Shown: positions 15,646 to 23,612, numbered from the stretch's first letter. The stretch: DNA of 23,927 nucleotides from Lachnospiraceae bacterium (GCA_900771995.1 CAAGQC010000061.1:1-23927); one strand, 5' to 3'. Notes: a model not told the origin generated them from the sequence alone. Program-made: numbers and translations.

Positions 15646-16500
15646 TCAGCCTTCGTAGGATAATAATTTTAATTTCTGCCGCAGTTCCGACAGCTGTGTT
15701 CCCAGTCCGCAGTCAAAGATGCCGCTTTCGGTCTCGATCAGGCACTCACCCTTGCCCAGTGTCATGTCTTCCACGATTTCCACGGTACTGTTCGGGGCCG
15801 TGGCTCCTGCCATGATCTGCTTTTTCTGCATGCTGACATAAGGATAATCTTCCTTGGATACATGTACCAGAAAGCTTCGATTATCCTCTGTTTTTCTCAT
15901 GGTGGATGAGATCAGATAACACAGAACTTCTCTGTAGGAATGCAGATCCACATGGAAAATATATTCGTATATGCCGGTGATGGTATCCACGAACTCCGGT
16001 TCCAGTTCGTCGATTCTCTTCTGATACTCTGCGTCCAGTCCGGCCAGCTTTTTCTGATATTCCGATGCTCTCTGGGCCTCGGCACGGTCGGCCTCCGCTT
16101 TCGCCTCCTGCCGTCCCTGTCGTCTGGCCTGTTCCAGGACAGACGCTTTCTGGGCCTCGGCCTGTTCTTTTGCCTCCTGTAAGATGCTTTCTGCCTGTGC
16201 CTTTGCATCTTCCAGGATCCTCTGGGCCTCAGCCTCCGCATCTTCCTTAAGTTTTTGCAGGTCTTCCCCGGCCTTGATCACATTGCCGGATGTCTGGGGA
16301 TCTCCCTCGCCTTCGGTATCCGCCACCAGGGCATCCACTTTATCTGCCGTCAGTCCGGAGACAAATCCGGTTCCTTCTCCCTGCTGCATTTTTACAGAGA
16401 GTTCCCGGATCCTTTTTGCCACCAGATCGTTGGTGTTGATCACACGGGCATCCTCTTCCACCAGCTTCGTGAATCCCCGTTTTAAAAGATTACTAGACAA
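15646..16500 (-). CDS. fliH: FliH, regulator of the export ATPase
   Basis: FliH dimers bind FliI, restrain its ATPase activity and anchor it to the C-ring. In this 284-residue protein the middle (about residues 75-170) is a very Glu/Ala/Gln-rich coiled coil resembling an ATP synthase b-subunit stalk, and the C-terminus has the FliH/V-type E-subunit-like domain (STVEIVEDMTLGKGECLIETESGIFDCGLGTQL). I chose TTG at 16500 (MSSNLLKRGF): the perfect site GGAGGTGA at 16516-16509 lies eight bases upstream. The GTG at 16512, four codons earlier, falls inside that site and cannot use it. The gene start overlaps the end of fliG by 8 bases. Confidence 0.94.
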   Translation of the reverse strand: MSSNLLKRGFTKLVEEDARVINTNDLVAKRIRELSVKMQQGEGTGFVSGLTADKVDALVADTEGEGDPQTSGNVIKAGEDLQKLKEDAEAEAQRILEDAKAQAESILQEAKEQAEAQKASVLEQARRQGRQEAKAEADRAEAQRASEYQKKLAGLDAEYQKRIDELEPEFVDTITGIYEYIFHVDLHSYREVLCYLISSTMRKTEDNRSFLVHVSKEDYPYVSMQKKQIMAGATAPNSTVEIVEDMTLGKGECLIETESGIFDCGLGTQLSELRQKLKLLSYEG

Positions 16501-17512
16501 CGATCTCGTCACCTCCGCCTCTGGAAATGATGATCTCTCCGGAATCCTCCAGCTTACGGATAATATTAACGATCTTCTGCTGTGCTTCTTCTACATCCTT
16601 CATACGGACAGGCCCCATAAATTCCATGTCTTCCTTGATCATAACAACCAGACGCTTGGACAGGTTGTTGAAGATCGCATTCTGTACCTGTTCGTTGGCC
16701 CCCTTCAGTGCCACTGCCAGATCGTTGTTGTCCACATCACGCAGCACACGCTGAATGGCCTTGTCGTCCAACAGCAGTACATCCTCGAAGACGAACATCT
16801 TCTTGCGGATCTCGTCTGCCAGTTCCGGCTCTTCGATCTCCAGAGTCTCCATGATATGTTTCTCGGTACCACGGTCTACCGTATTCAGAATCTCTACTAC
16901 GGCATCCACACCACCGATGATGGTGTAATCCTGGTTCACCAGACTTGCCAGCTTGGATTCCAGTACCTTCTCCACTTCCTTGATGACGTCGGGGCTGGTG
17001 CGGTCCATGACCGCAATACGTCTGGCAACTTCTGCCTGGCTGTCGGGTGGCAGTGCGGAGATGATCAGTGCTGCCTGGCTGGGTGACAGATAAGACAGGA
17101 TCAGGGCAATGGTCTGGGGATGCTCATCCTGAATGAAGTTGATCAGCTGGCTGGCATCGGTCTTACGCACAAACTCGAAAGGTTTTACCTGTAAGGATGC
17201 GGTCAGTTTGCCAATAACGTCCATTGCCTTGTCGGAACCCAGTGCCTTTTCCAGCAGTTCCTTTGCATAGTTGATACCACCCTCGGCAATATACTGCTGT
17301 GCCAGACACACTTCGTAAAATTCGTTGATAACCTCTTCCTTGACCTGAGGAGTCACGCTTCTGGTATTAGCGATCTCTAAGGTCAGTTCTTCAATCTCTT
17401 CTTCTTTTAAATGTTTAAAAATCCCGGCGGAACGCTCCGGTCCCAGAGAGATCAGGAGGATTGCAGCTTTCTGCAATCCCGATATTCCGCCTTCTGCTTT
17501 TGTCCTTGCCAT
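16493..17512 (-). CDS. fliG: FliG, rotor torque-generating switch protein
   Basis: FliG joins the MS ring (FliF) to FliM and meets MotA to make torque. The 339-residue protein has the FliF-binding N-terminal domain (SGLQKAAILLISLGPERSAGIF), the FliM-binding EHPQT motif at residues 130-134, and the C-terminal torque domain (about 230-330) with MFVFEDVLLLDDKAIQRVLRDV and an array of charged residues. Length and all motifs are standard. The ATG lies 14 bases after the fliF stop with CGGAG upstream. Its last codons carry the fliH ribosome binding site. Confidence 0.98.
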   Translation of the reverse strand: MARTKAEGGISGLQKAAILLISLGPERSAGIFKHLKEEEIEELTLEIANTRSVTPQVKEEVINEFYEVCLAQQYIAEGGINYAKELLEKALGSDKAMDVIGKLTASLQVKPFEFVRKTDASQLINFIQDEHPQTIALILSYLSPSQAALIISALPPDSQAEVARRIAVMDRTSPDVIKEVEKVLESKLASLVNQDYTIIGGVDAVVEILNTVDRGTEKHIMETLEIEEPELADEIRKKMFVFEDVLLLDDKAIQRVLRDVDNNDLAVALKGANEQVQNAIFNNLSKRLVVMIKEDMEFMGPVRMKDVEEAQQKIVNIIRKLEDSGEIIISRGGGDEIVV

Positions 17513-17526
17513 ATTTACTCCGTTTC

Positions 17527-19128
17527 TTAGTTCCAGTCCTCATTCAGCCAGTTACGCAATAATGCTGCTGCGGATTCCGGATTCTCATCTACGAATTTCT
17601 CGATCATCTTACGTGTCTCAGATTTGGATTCCACATCAATGTCTTCCAGTTCTGCCTCAGGAGTAGACTGCAGCATATTCTCCACAGATACTTCTTCCTC
17701 CTGCTGTACTGCCTGTCTGGTACGCATGCTGTGTAATACTACGAATACCAGCAATCCCAGGATCAGCACAAGCATGATCACGCTCAATACGCTCTGTGTG
17801 GTGACCGGGCTGCTCTCCTTATCGTAAAAGATAGGACTTTCGTAGGCGATGATCGTAATATTGTTCTCACTGATACCGGTGGCATTGGCTACCAGACTGT
17901 ACATATCCTGATCCACATCGATCTTGGTATCCGCACTGTTCTGGGATTTGTATTCGTCCCAGGTCGTACCGTCCAACAGCCCCTGTCTCTTCACATCCTC
18001 GTAGTGGATCTCACGATAGGTGATGGCTGCAATGGAAATAGAGGAATTGGTATAGTTGATTCCTCCCGCCGGAGTCACCGTATTCGAAATAGATTCATTG
18101 GGCAGATAGTCTCTGCTGGTCTCGGAGGTAGATGACGAACTGCTGCTGTTGTCCGGAGAGACATAGGTATTACCACCCTCACCGTTGGAAGTGGTGCCCG
18201 GTACTCCGCCGCCGTCATTGGTATTCTCGCTCTCATAGGTCTCTTCATGAGAAAGCATGCCTTCGGTTCTGTCGGAATTCGCATAATATTCCTTGACGGT
18301 ATTCTCATAATTAGAGAAGTCCATACTCAGATGACTGGTAACTGCCGCATCATTGTACTGTTTGGTTCCCAGCAGTACCTTCTTGACCTGATTGGCAATC
18401 ATGGATTCCGCCTGATTCTGCAGTTCCTGCATGGAATTGGCGATTCCTGCGGAAGAGTAATCGTCTCCGCCGGCGAACAACAGATTGGAATCTGTATCCA
18501 TGATGGTGATATTGGCTGTGGTATCATTGCGAAGCCAGGTAGCCACGCATTTTGCCAGTGCCGCTGCATTGGTGGAAGTGAAGGTACCGTCCAGCTCCAG
18601 CTGAATAAATGCGGACGCCTCTTCCTTCTGTGCTGCCAGAGTTCCGTTGTCCTTGGGGAAACTCAGATGTACCTTGGCGGATTTTACAGCGCTTTGTGCT
18701 TCAATGGTCTGTGTTATGTATTTTTCCAGATAGGAATTGTAAAGTCTCTCTTTGTCGGTGGCGGTCGTAGACATGCTGTTGCCCAGATAATCGCTCAGTT
18801 TCAGTTCATCCGGCATGTATCCCGCAGAGCCCAGAGCCAGATTGGCTGCGCTCTGTTTGCTGCTCTCTACCTCAATCTTCAGTCCGTCATTGGATTCTTT
18901 GTGGGCAATTCCCGCACTGTCCAGAGTATCTATAATCTCCGAGGCCTGTGCCGTTGTGTCACAGGTGATCAGACGCACGTACTGCGGCTTGTTCATGACG
19001 TACATGATGATTGCAAACGCAAAGATCACGACCGCAACGGCTCCAATGATGATGCTCTTCTGTCTGGTCGTGAATTTGTTCCACCACTCCAGTATTTTTG
19101 CAGGTATTTCTTTTAATTTGTCTGCCAT
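17527..19128 (-). CDS. fliF: FliF, flagellar MS-ring protein
   Basis: FliF forms the MS ring in the cytoplasmic membrane, the base on which rod, export gate and C-ring assemble. The 533-residue protein has a first membrane helix at about residues 25-44, ring-building motifs (YNSYLEKYITQTIEA with SAKVHLSFP), a Gly/Ser-rich periplasmic-side loop at about 289-339, a second membrane helix at about 443-464 (VLSVIMLVLILGLLVFVVL), and the FliG-binding acidic C-terminus ending ALLRNWLNEDWN. The ATG has AGAGGAGAG upstream. Standard length, no defects seen. Confidence 0.97.
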   Translation of the reverse strand: MADKLKEIPAKILEWWNKFTTRQKSIIIGAVAVVIFAFAIIMYVMNKPQYVRLITCDTTAQASEIIDTLDSAGIAHKESNDGLKIEVESSKQSAANLALGSAGYMPDELKLSDYLGNSMSTTATDKERLYNSYLEKYITQTIEAQSAVKSAKVHLSFPKDNGTLAAQKEEASAFIQLELDGTFTSTNAAALAKCVATWLRNDTTANITIMDTDSNLLFAGGDDYSSAGIANSMQELQNQAESMIANQVKKVLLGTKQYNDAAVTSHLSMDFSNYENTVKEYYANSDRTEGMLSHEETYESENTNDGGGVPGTTSNGEGGNTYVSPDNSSSSSSTSETSRDYLPNESISNTVTPAGGINYTNSSISIAAITYREIHYEDVKRQGLLDGTTWDEYKSQNSADTKIDVDQDMYSLVANATGISENNITIIAYESPIFYDKESSPVTTQSVLSVIMLVLILGLLVFVVLHSMRTRQAVQQEEEVSVENMLQSTPEAELEDIDVESKSETRKMIEKFVDENPESAAALLRNWLNEDWN

Positions 19129-19169
19129 TGCAGCTCTCTCCTCTTATGTCAAGAATAAAAAGGTACGAT

Positions 19170-19505
19170 TTAGATTTGGATCTGCATCAGTTCCTTGTAT
19201 GCTTCCATCACCTTATCGCGAATGGCTACGGTATACTGCAGCGCAGTCGAAGCCTTTTCCATGGCAATGGTGAGATCATGGGTATTATCGGTCTCCCCCA
19301 GCGCAAACCGGATCTTCTCATTCTCGGCATCCGAAAGATAGCTGTTCGTGGTCTTAATATTGTCGATCGCTGTATTCAGAAAAGCTTCGAACATAGTGCC
19401 TTCTGCCTTTTTGTCCTTCTCCCCCAGTACTCCTGTCAGAGTGTTGGGAGACACCGTGGCAGTACCGTTTACACTGTTCAAAGCTGTAATTGCTGAAATA
19501 TCCAT
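19170..19505 (-). CDS. fliE: FliE, MS-ring/rod junction protein
   Basis: FliE is the adaptor between the MS ring and the proximal rod and is among the first proteins exported. The 111-residue product has a variable N-terminus and the conserved C-terminal half with FEAFLNTAIDNIKTTNSYL, DAENEKIRFALGETDNTHDLTIAMEKA and LQYTVAIRDKVMEAYKELMQIQI. The nearest ribosome-binding-like sequence (AAGGAAGGA) is about 15 bases from the ATG, too far for ideal initiation. A three-codon ATG GTT TAT TAA lies between them. Confidence 0.95.
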   Translation of the reverse strand: MDISAITALNSVNGTATVSPNTLTGVLGEKDKKAEGTMFEAFLNTAIDNIKTTNSYLSDAENEKIRFALGETDNTHDLTIAMEKASTALQYTVAIRDKVMEAYKELMQIQI

Positions 19506-19538
19506 TTTAATAAACCATGTCCTTCCTTACAGGTATTC

Positions 19539-19595
19539 CGGCCGGTGATCCCCCAGGCCGTTTCTCGGGATCCGTCAGATTATTACTGACCGATC
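19539..19595 (-). promoter_or_regulatory. Pair of small hairpins between flgC and fliE
   Basis: The first hairpin (19569-19595) holds the flgC stop codon in its loop: GTCAG pairs with CTGAC, flanked by GATC on each side with one mismatch between. The second (19539-19560) pairs CGGCC with GGCCG around 12 bases. Neither is followed by a T run, so termination is unlikely. A role in mRNA processing or in lowering coupling between flgC and fliE is inferred. Confidence 0.4.
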
Positions 19596-20026
19596 TCCAG
19601 TCCTTTGAGTGCCATGGACTTGCTGGCACCGAATGCCGTAGAATTCGCCTCGTAGGATCTGCTGGCATCGATCAGATCCGTCATTTCCTGTACAATATTC
19701 ACGTTGGGATACGTTACATATCCGTTCTCATCCGCATCCGGATGGGAAGGATCGTATACCATATTCATCTCCGTCGTGGTATCCTCAGAGATCTGGCTGA
19801 CCTTTACGCCGCTGCCGGTATAGCTGCCCTTCACATCATGGAACACCTGGCTGAAAGTCTGCTGCGGGTTCTTCTCCTGAAAAGTAACGATCTTACGGCG
19901 GTAAGGAGTGCCGTCCTCGGTTCTTGTGGTGCTGGCATTGGCAACGTTTTCGGAGATCACGTCCATACGCAGTCTCTGGGCGGTAAGACCCGATGCCGTA
20001 ACATCAAATGCTGAAAACATACTCAT
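19583..20026 (-). CDS. flgC: FlgC, proximal rod protein
   Basis: FlgC is a structural protein of the proximal rod. The 147-residue protein carries the rod/hook family N-terminus (MFSAFDVTASGLTAQRLRMDVISENVANASTT), the FlgC-typical PYRRKIVTFQEK, and DPSHPDADENGYVTYPNVNIVQEMTDLIDASRSYEAN, ending in the C-terminal helix that pairs with the N-terminus (GASKSMALKGLEIGQ). It starts 12 bases after flgB with GAGG about nine bases upstream. Length and motifs are standard. Confidence 0.97.
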   Translation of the reverse strand: MSMFSAFDVTASGLTAQRLRMDVISENVANASTTRTEDGTPYRRKIVTFQEKNPQQTFSQVFHDVKGSYTGSGVKVSQISEDTTTEMNMVYDPSHPDADENGYVTYPNVNIVQEMTDLIDASRSYEANSTAFGASKSMALKGLEIGQ

Positions 20027-20037
20027 ACACTAATTCC

Positions 20038-20427
20038 TCACTTCATCACAGTCTGTAAATTGGTAAATTCCTGATTGATGCTGCTGATCAGTCCCTGATA
20101 TTTCAGCTGATTCTCCGCAAGCATTACATTCTCGTTCTCGATATCCACGTTATTGCCGTCCAGACGATAGGAATAATTGGCATAATCCACATAAGCCCGT
20201 CCACGCAGTCTGCTCAGATTGACATTGGACACTTTCTCGTCCATGGACTCGTATCTGTTATTGCCAAGTGCCTGCTGCAATACCGATTCAAAAGCCACAT
20301 CCTGTCTCTTATAGCCCGGGGTGTCCACATTGGCAATGTTGTTGGAAATGGCTTCATTCCTCTGCCATGCTGCATCTGCCGCCCGGTCCAGGACATTGAT
20401 ATAATCAAATGCATTTGTCTGTATCAT
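20038..20427 (-). CDS. flgB: FlgB, proximal rod protein, first gene of the fla/che operon
   Basis: FlgB is a proximal rod subunit and opens the operon, as in Bacillus subtilis. The 129-residue protein has the FlgB N-terminal pattern (FDYINVLDRAADAAWQRNEAISNNIANVDTPGYKRQDV), a central divergent part, and ends NVMLAENQLKYQGLISSINQEFTNLQTVMK. The ATG has GAGG only four bases upstream, a tight spacing. It lies about 65 bases downstream of the predicted transcription start. Confidence 0.96.
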   Translation of the reverse strand: MIQTNAFDYINVLDRAADAAWQRNEAISNNIANVDTPGYKRQDVAFESVLQQALGNNRYESMDEKVSNVNLSRLRGRAYVDYANYSYRLDGNNVDIENENVMLAENQLKYQGLISSINQEFTNLQTVMK

Positions 20428-20492
20428 ACTACCTCACATTCCGCAGTCCCCTGTCAGATCGCATAGAAACCGCTTCTACCATATACCTATTC

Positions 20493-20509
20493 TACTTTAT
20501 TATAAAGTA
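20493..20509. promoter_or_regulatory. Operator-like perfect palindrome over the fla/che -10 box
   Basis: TACTTTAT and ATAAAGTA are perfect inverted arms of eight bases around one central base, and the TATAAT -10 box lies within them. A dimeric regulator bound here would block RNA polymerase. AT-rich -10 regions form such symmetry by chance more easily than other DNA, so this is a candidate only. Confidence 0.4.
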
Positions 20510-20526
20510 TTTCGACAAAAACACAA
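20499..20526 (-). promoter_or_regulatory. Sigma-A-type promoter of the fla/che operon
   Basis: On the minus strand TTGTGT (20526-20521) is followed by 16 bases and a perfect TATAAT (20504-20499). The -10 is ideal; the -35 is moderate (ATTGTG at 17 bases is the other register). Transcription would start near 20492, giving a leader of about 65 bases, too short for a c-di-GMP riboswitch. The region from here up to codY is AT-rich. Confidence 0.75.
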
Positions 20527-20549
20527 TAGTAAAATAAACCCACTCAAAA

Positions 20550-20590
20550 TAAATATAAAGAAAAGAGACTATTTTTCGCAATAGTCTCTT
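20550..20590 (-). terminator. Rho-independent terminator of codY
   Basis: AAGAGACTATT (20590-20580) and AATAGTCTCTT (20573-20563) form a perfect 11-base-pair stem around a six-base loop (GCGAAA). A T-rich tract (TTCTTTATATTT) follows. It begins about 35 bases after the codY stop and separates codY from the fla/che promoter, so most flagellar transcription should start at its own promoter. Confidence 0.9.
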
Positions 20591-20624
20591 CTTCCTAAAT
20601 ATTTTCTATTTTTGCATTTTTCGC

Positions 20625-21413
20625 TTAATTTCTGCCATTCTGACGCTTCAATTCCTCGATCTCGTCGAACACGGCATCGTTCAGAACTTTAATATAAGTT
20701 CCCTTCATGCCGGAGGATCTGGATTCGATGACGCCGGCGCTTTCGAACTTCCGCAGTGCATTGACAATGACGGATCTCGTGATGCCGACCCTGTCAGCGA
20801 TCTTGCTGGCCACCAGAATTCCTTCCATGCCGTTCAGTTCGTCAAAAATATGAGTAATGGCTTCCATTTCCGAGAAGGAAAGGGTGCTGACCGCAGATTT
20901 CACCACGGCTACCTTACGGCTCTCTTCCGCACTCTCTTCATTCACCGCCCGCAGCATTTCCAGTCCCACCACCGTGGTACCGTACTCACAGAGAATGATA
21001 TCGTCAATATCGTACTGTTCGTTGCATTTGTAAATAAACAGCGTTCCCAGCCGCTCTCCTGCGATCTCGATGGGAGTAATGATGGCCTGGAATTTTCTGG
21101 TGTCGATATTCTCGAAGCCCAGCGTCTCCAGATTGACATTCTCCTTCGTGGATAATACGCCCAACAGTCTCTCATTCAGCATCGGATCGATAAATCCACC
21201 GATATTATCATCCAAAAGCTCCGTGATCGACTCGATGCCGTCGGATTTCCCCACACCGAGGACTTTTCCCTTCCGGCTGATCACCAGCACATTGGAATTC
21301 AGGATCTCGCGCATTACTTTACAGATGTCGCTGAATACCACTTTGCTGGAGTTATTGTTGTGTAACAATTTCCCGATTTTACGTGTTTTGTCCAACAGTT
21401 GTACGCTACTCAT
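20625..21413 (-). CDS. codY: CodY, GTP/branched-chain-amino-acid-sensing global regulator
   Basis: CodY binds branched-chain amino acids and GTP and represses genes for stationary phase, nutrient uptake and, in several Bacillota, motility. The 262-residue protein has an N-terminal GAF sensor domain (about residues 1-155), a helical linker, and a winged helix-turn-helix (about 200-245) with ASKIADRVGITRSVIVNALRKFESAGVIESRS and GMKGTYIKVLN. S214 matches the serine reported as a phosphorylation site in Bacillus CodY. Length and domains are standard. The ATG has GGAGGA upstream, and a terminator follows. Its place directly upstream of flgB matches Bacillus, where clpQY also precede it. Confidence 0.98.
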   Translation of the reverse strand: MSSVQLLDKTRKIGKLLHNNNSSKVVFSDICKVMREILNSNVLVISRKGKVLGVGKSDGIESITELLDDNIGGFIDPMLNERLLGVLSTKENVNLETLGFENIDTRKFQAIITPIEIAGERLGTLFIYKCNEQYDIDDIILCEYGTTVVGLEMLRAVNEESAEESRKVAVVKSAVSTLSFSEMEAITHIFDELNGMEGILVASKIADRVGITRSVIVNALRKFESAGVIESRSSGMKGTYIKVLNDAVFDEIEELKRQNGRN

Positions 21414-21462
21414 CTATCTTCCTCCGTTTACACATACTGCGAAACCACCAGATGTTATGCAC

Positions 21463-21491
21463 ATTGTAGCACATGTAATTTCAGATTACAA
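21463..21491 (-). promoter_or_regulatory. codY promoter with extended -10
   Basis: TTGTAA (21491-21486), 17 bases, then TACAAT (21468-21463), preceded by TGC, which makes an extended -10. The start would lie about 40 bases upstream of the codY ATG. No terminator is visible between topA and this promoter, so read-through from topA is likely as well. Confidence 0.8.
21474..21490. promoter_or_regulatory. Inverted repeat overlapping the codY -35
   Basis: TGTAAT and ATTACA are perfect six-base arms with five bases between (TGTAATctgaaATTACA read on the minus strand). The repeat covers the -35 and spacer of the codY promoter, where a bound repressor would block initiation. It differs from the CodY consensus, so the partner is unknown. 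Confidence 0.45.
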
Positions 21492-21504
21492 TGGAAATAG
21501 CGTT

Positions 21505-21520
21505 AATTTATGAGAAAATT
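21505..21520. promoter_or_regulatory. Possible CodY box upstream of codY
   Basis: AATTTTCTCATAAAT matches the CodY consensus AATTTTCWGAAAATT at 12 of 15 positions. It lies about 15 bases upstream of the codY -35, which would allow self-regulation. The local AT-richness lowers confidence. Confidence 0.35.
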
Positions 21521-21536
21521 CTGACAGTATATAAAA

Positions 21537-23612
21537 CTACTTCTCTTCCGTCGGTTTATTCTTCACATAACCGCACTGTTCATCCATGCAGACCAGTTTA
21601 TTGCCTTTTTCCAGCAACAATTTGCCGCAGCGGGGACATTTCTCTCCCGAGGGCTTCTGCCATACCATGAAATCGCATTCCGGATTGTCGATACAGCCAT
21701 AATATTTTCTGCCTTTTTTGGTCTTTTTCAGAACAATATCCTTGCCGCACTTCGGGCAGGCCACACCGATCTTCTCAAAATAAGGCTTGGTATTGCGGCA
21801 CTCCGGGAATCCGGGACATGCCAGGAATCTGCCGTGGGGGCCGTATTTGATCACCATGCGTCTGCCGCACTGGTCGCAGATCTCGTCGGACTCCTCATCC
21901 GCAATGGTCACCTCTGCCAGATCCTTCTCCGCCTTTTTTACCGCCTCGTCCAGATCCGGATAGAAATTGGATACGATGGTCTTCCATTTTACCGTACCCT
22001 CTTCCACGCCGTCCAGAAGGGCTTCCATATTGGCGGTGAAATTCACGTCCACGATGGAGGGGAAGGCCTCTTTCATCATGTTATTGACCACTTCGCCCAG
22101 TTCTGTAACGTAAAGGTTGCGGTTCTCCTTGGCAATGTATCTTCTGGCAAGGATGGTGGTGATGGTCGGTGCGTAGGTACTGGGACGTCCGATGCCCAGT
22201 TCTTCCATGGCACGTACCAGACTGGCCTCGGTATAATGTGCGGGGGGCTGGGTAAAATGCTGCTTCGGATCAAAGCTCTGGAATTCCAGTACACTGTTCT
22301 CATCCAGATTTCCGCCCAGTACATTTTCTTCTTCCTTGTCATCTTCCTGCGTATAGACACTCATGAAACCGTCGAAACGCATTCTGGAAGCTGCCAGAGT
22401 GAAGATCTGATCTTTCGCCTGGATCTTCACGGAAGTGGTGTCATACTGTGCAGCACTCATGCGGCTTGCCACGAAACGCTTCCAGATCAGCTGGTACAGA
22501 CGGAACAGATCTCTGGGCAGCTGCTCCTTGATGGCAATGGGCATGCGGTTCAGATCCGTGGGGCGGATGGCTTCGTGGGCATCCTGGATCTTCTGGCCGC
22601 TCTTCTTCTCCGTAGCTGCGGCGGTCTTGTATTTCTCACCGTAATGCGCATCGATGAATTCCGCTGCCTGTGCCTCCGCTTCCTCGGATACACGGGTGGA
22701 ATCGGTACGCAGGTAAGTGATCAGACCGACCGTACCCTCTCCCTTGATATCCACGCCTTCATATAACTGCTGTGCCAGACGCATGGTCTTCTGGGTGGAG
22801 AAATTCAGTACCTTGCTGGCCTCCTGCTGTAAGGTGGAAGTGGTAAAGGGAAGCGGTGCTTTTTTCACACGCTCGCCGTGGCGCACTTCTTTTACTTCAT
22901 ATTTTGCATCTTTCAGAGAATCCATGATGCTGTCTGCCTGTTCCTTGCTGGTGATTCCCTGTTTTTTCTCTGTGGTACCGTAATATTTTGCACAGATGGG
23001 CTTTTTCTCGCCCTTTACTTTCAGATTCACATCCAGAGACCAGTATTCCTCCGGAATGAAGGCATTGATCTCGTCTTCTCTGTCGCAGATGATGCGCAGT
23101 GCCACGGACTGCACGCGGCCGGCACTTAAGCCTCTCTTGATCTTCGCCCACAGAAGGGGGGAGATCCGGTAGCCTACCATACGGTCCAGCATACGTCTCG
23201 CCTGCTGGGCATCCACCAGATTCATATCGATCTCTCTGGCATTCTTCAGGGATTCCTTCACCGCATTCTTGGTGATCTCATTGAAGGTGATACGATATAC
23301 TTTTTTATTTTCCAGTTTCAGGGCATAGTATAAATGCCAGGAAATGGCTTCTCCCTCGCGGTCCGGATCGGTTGCGAGATAGACTTTTTCTGCCTTCTTC
23401 ACTTCCTTGCGCAGGGAAGCCAGCAGGTCTCCCTTTCCGCGGATGGTAATATATTTCGGTTCATAATCATGTTCCGGATCAAAACCCAGCTGACTCTTGG
23501 GCAAGTCCCTCACATGCCCCTGGCTGGCCATAACCTCATAATTCGCTCCCAAAAACTTTTTGATTGTCTTCACCTTGGCCGGTGACTCTACAATTACTAA
23601 ATATTTTGCCAT
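21537..23612 (-). CDS. topA: DNA topoisomerase I (TopA), type IA
   Basis: TopA relaxes negative supercoils by passing one strand through a transient break. The 691-residue protein has an N-terminal TOPRIM domain (KYLVIVESPAKVKTI with E9; LATDPDREGE with D82 and D84), the catalytic tyrosine Y300 in GLITYLRTDSTRV, the GLSAGRVQSVALR stretch, and three C-terminal four-cysteine zinc fingers in the last 110 residues (starting CDQCG, CPKCG and CPRCG). I chose the ATG at 23612 (MAKYLV) because GGGAG lies five bases upstream; the ATG at 23624 lacks a site and would add four residues. topA upstream of codY and flgB is also the Bacillus order. Confidence 0.98.
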   Translation of the reverse strand: MAKYLVIVESPAKVKTIKKFLGANYEVMASQGHVRDLPKSQLGFDPEHDYEPKYITIRGKGDLLASLRKEVKKAEKVYLATDPDREGEAISWHLYYALKLENKKVYRITFNEITKNAVKESLKNAREIDMNLVDAQQARRMLDRMVGYRISPLLWAKIKRGLSAGRVQSVALRIICDREDEINAFIPEEYWSLDVNLKVKGEKKPICAKYYGTTEKKQGITSKEQADSIMDSLKDAKYEVKEVRHGERVKKAPLPFTTSTLQQEASKVLNFSTQKTMRLAQQLYEGVDIKGEGTVGLITYLRTDSTRVSEEAEAQAAEFIDAHYGEKYKTAAATEKKSGQKIQDAHEAIRPTDLNRMPIAIKEQLPRDLFRLYQLIWKRFVASRMSAAQYDTTSVKIQAKDQIFTLAASRMRFDGFMSVYTQEDDKEEENVLGGNLDENSVLEFQSFDPKQHFTQPPAHYTEASLVRAMEELGIGRPSTYAPTITTILARRYIAKENRNLYVTELGEVVNNMMKEAFPSIVDVNFTANMEALLDGVEEGTVKWKTIVSNFYPDLDEAVKKAEKDLAEVTIADEESDEICDQCGRRMVIKYGPHGRFLACPGFPECRNTKPYFEKIGVACPKCGKDIVLKKTKKGRKYYGCIDNPECDFMVWQKPSGEKCPRCGKLLLEKGNKLVCMDEQCGYVKNKPTEEK

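Noticed and set aside
19138..19160. Perfect -35-like TTGACA upstream of fliF
   Set aside because: No -10-like sequence lies 16-18 bases downstream; that place holds the ribosome binding site and the start of fliF.
20428..20562. CodY box or c-di-GMP riboswitch upstream of flgB
   Set aside because: No close match to the CodY consensus was seen in this AT-rich gap, and a leader of about 65 bases is too short for a c-di-GMP-I riboswitch plus expression platform.
21834..22766. Long open frame on the plus strand opposite topA (similar ones lie opposite fliG/fliH and flgD/fliK)
   Set aside because: The minus-strand frames are clear conserved genes. The antisense products look like mirror-strand translations with no recognisable domain and no ribosome binding site.
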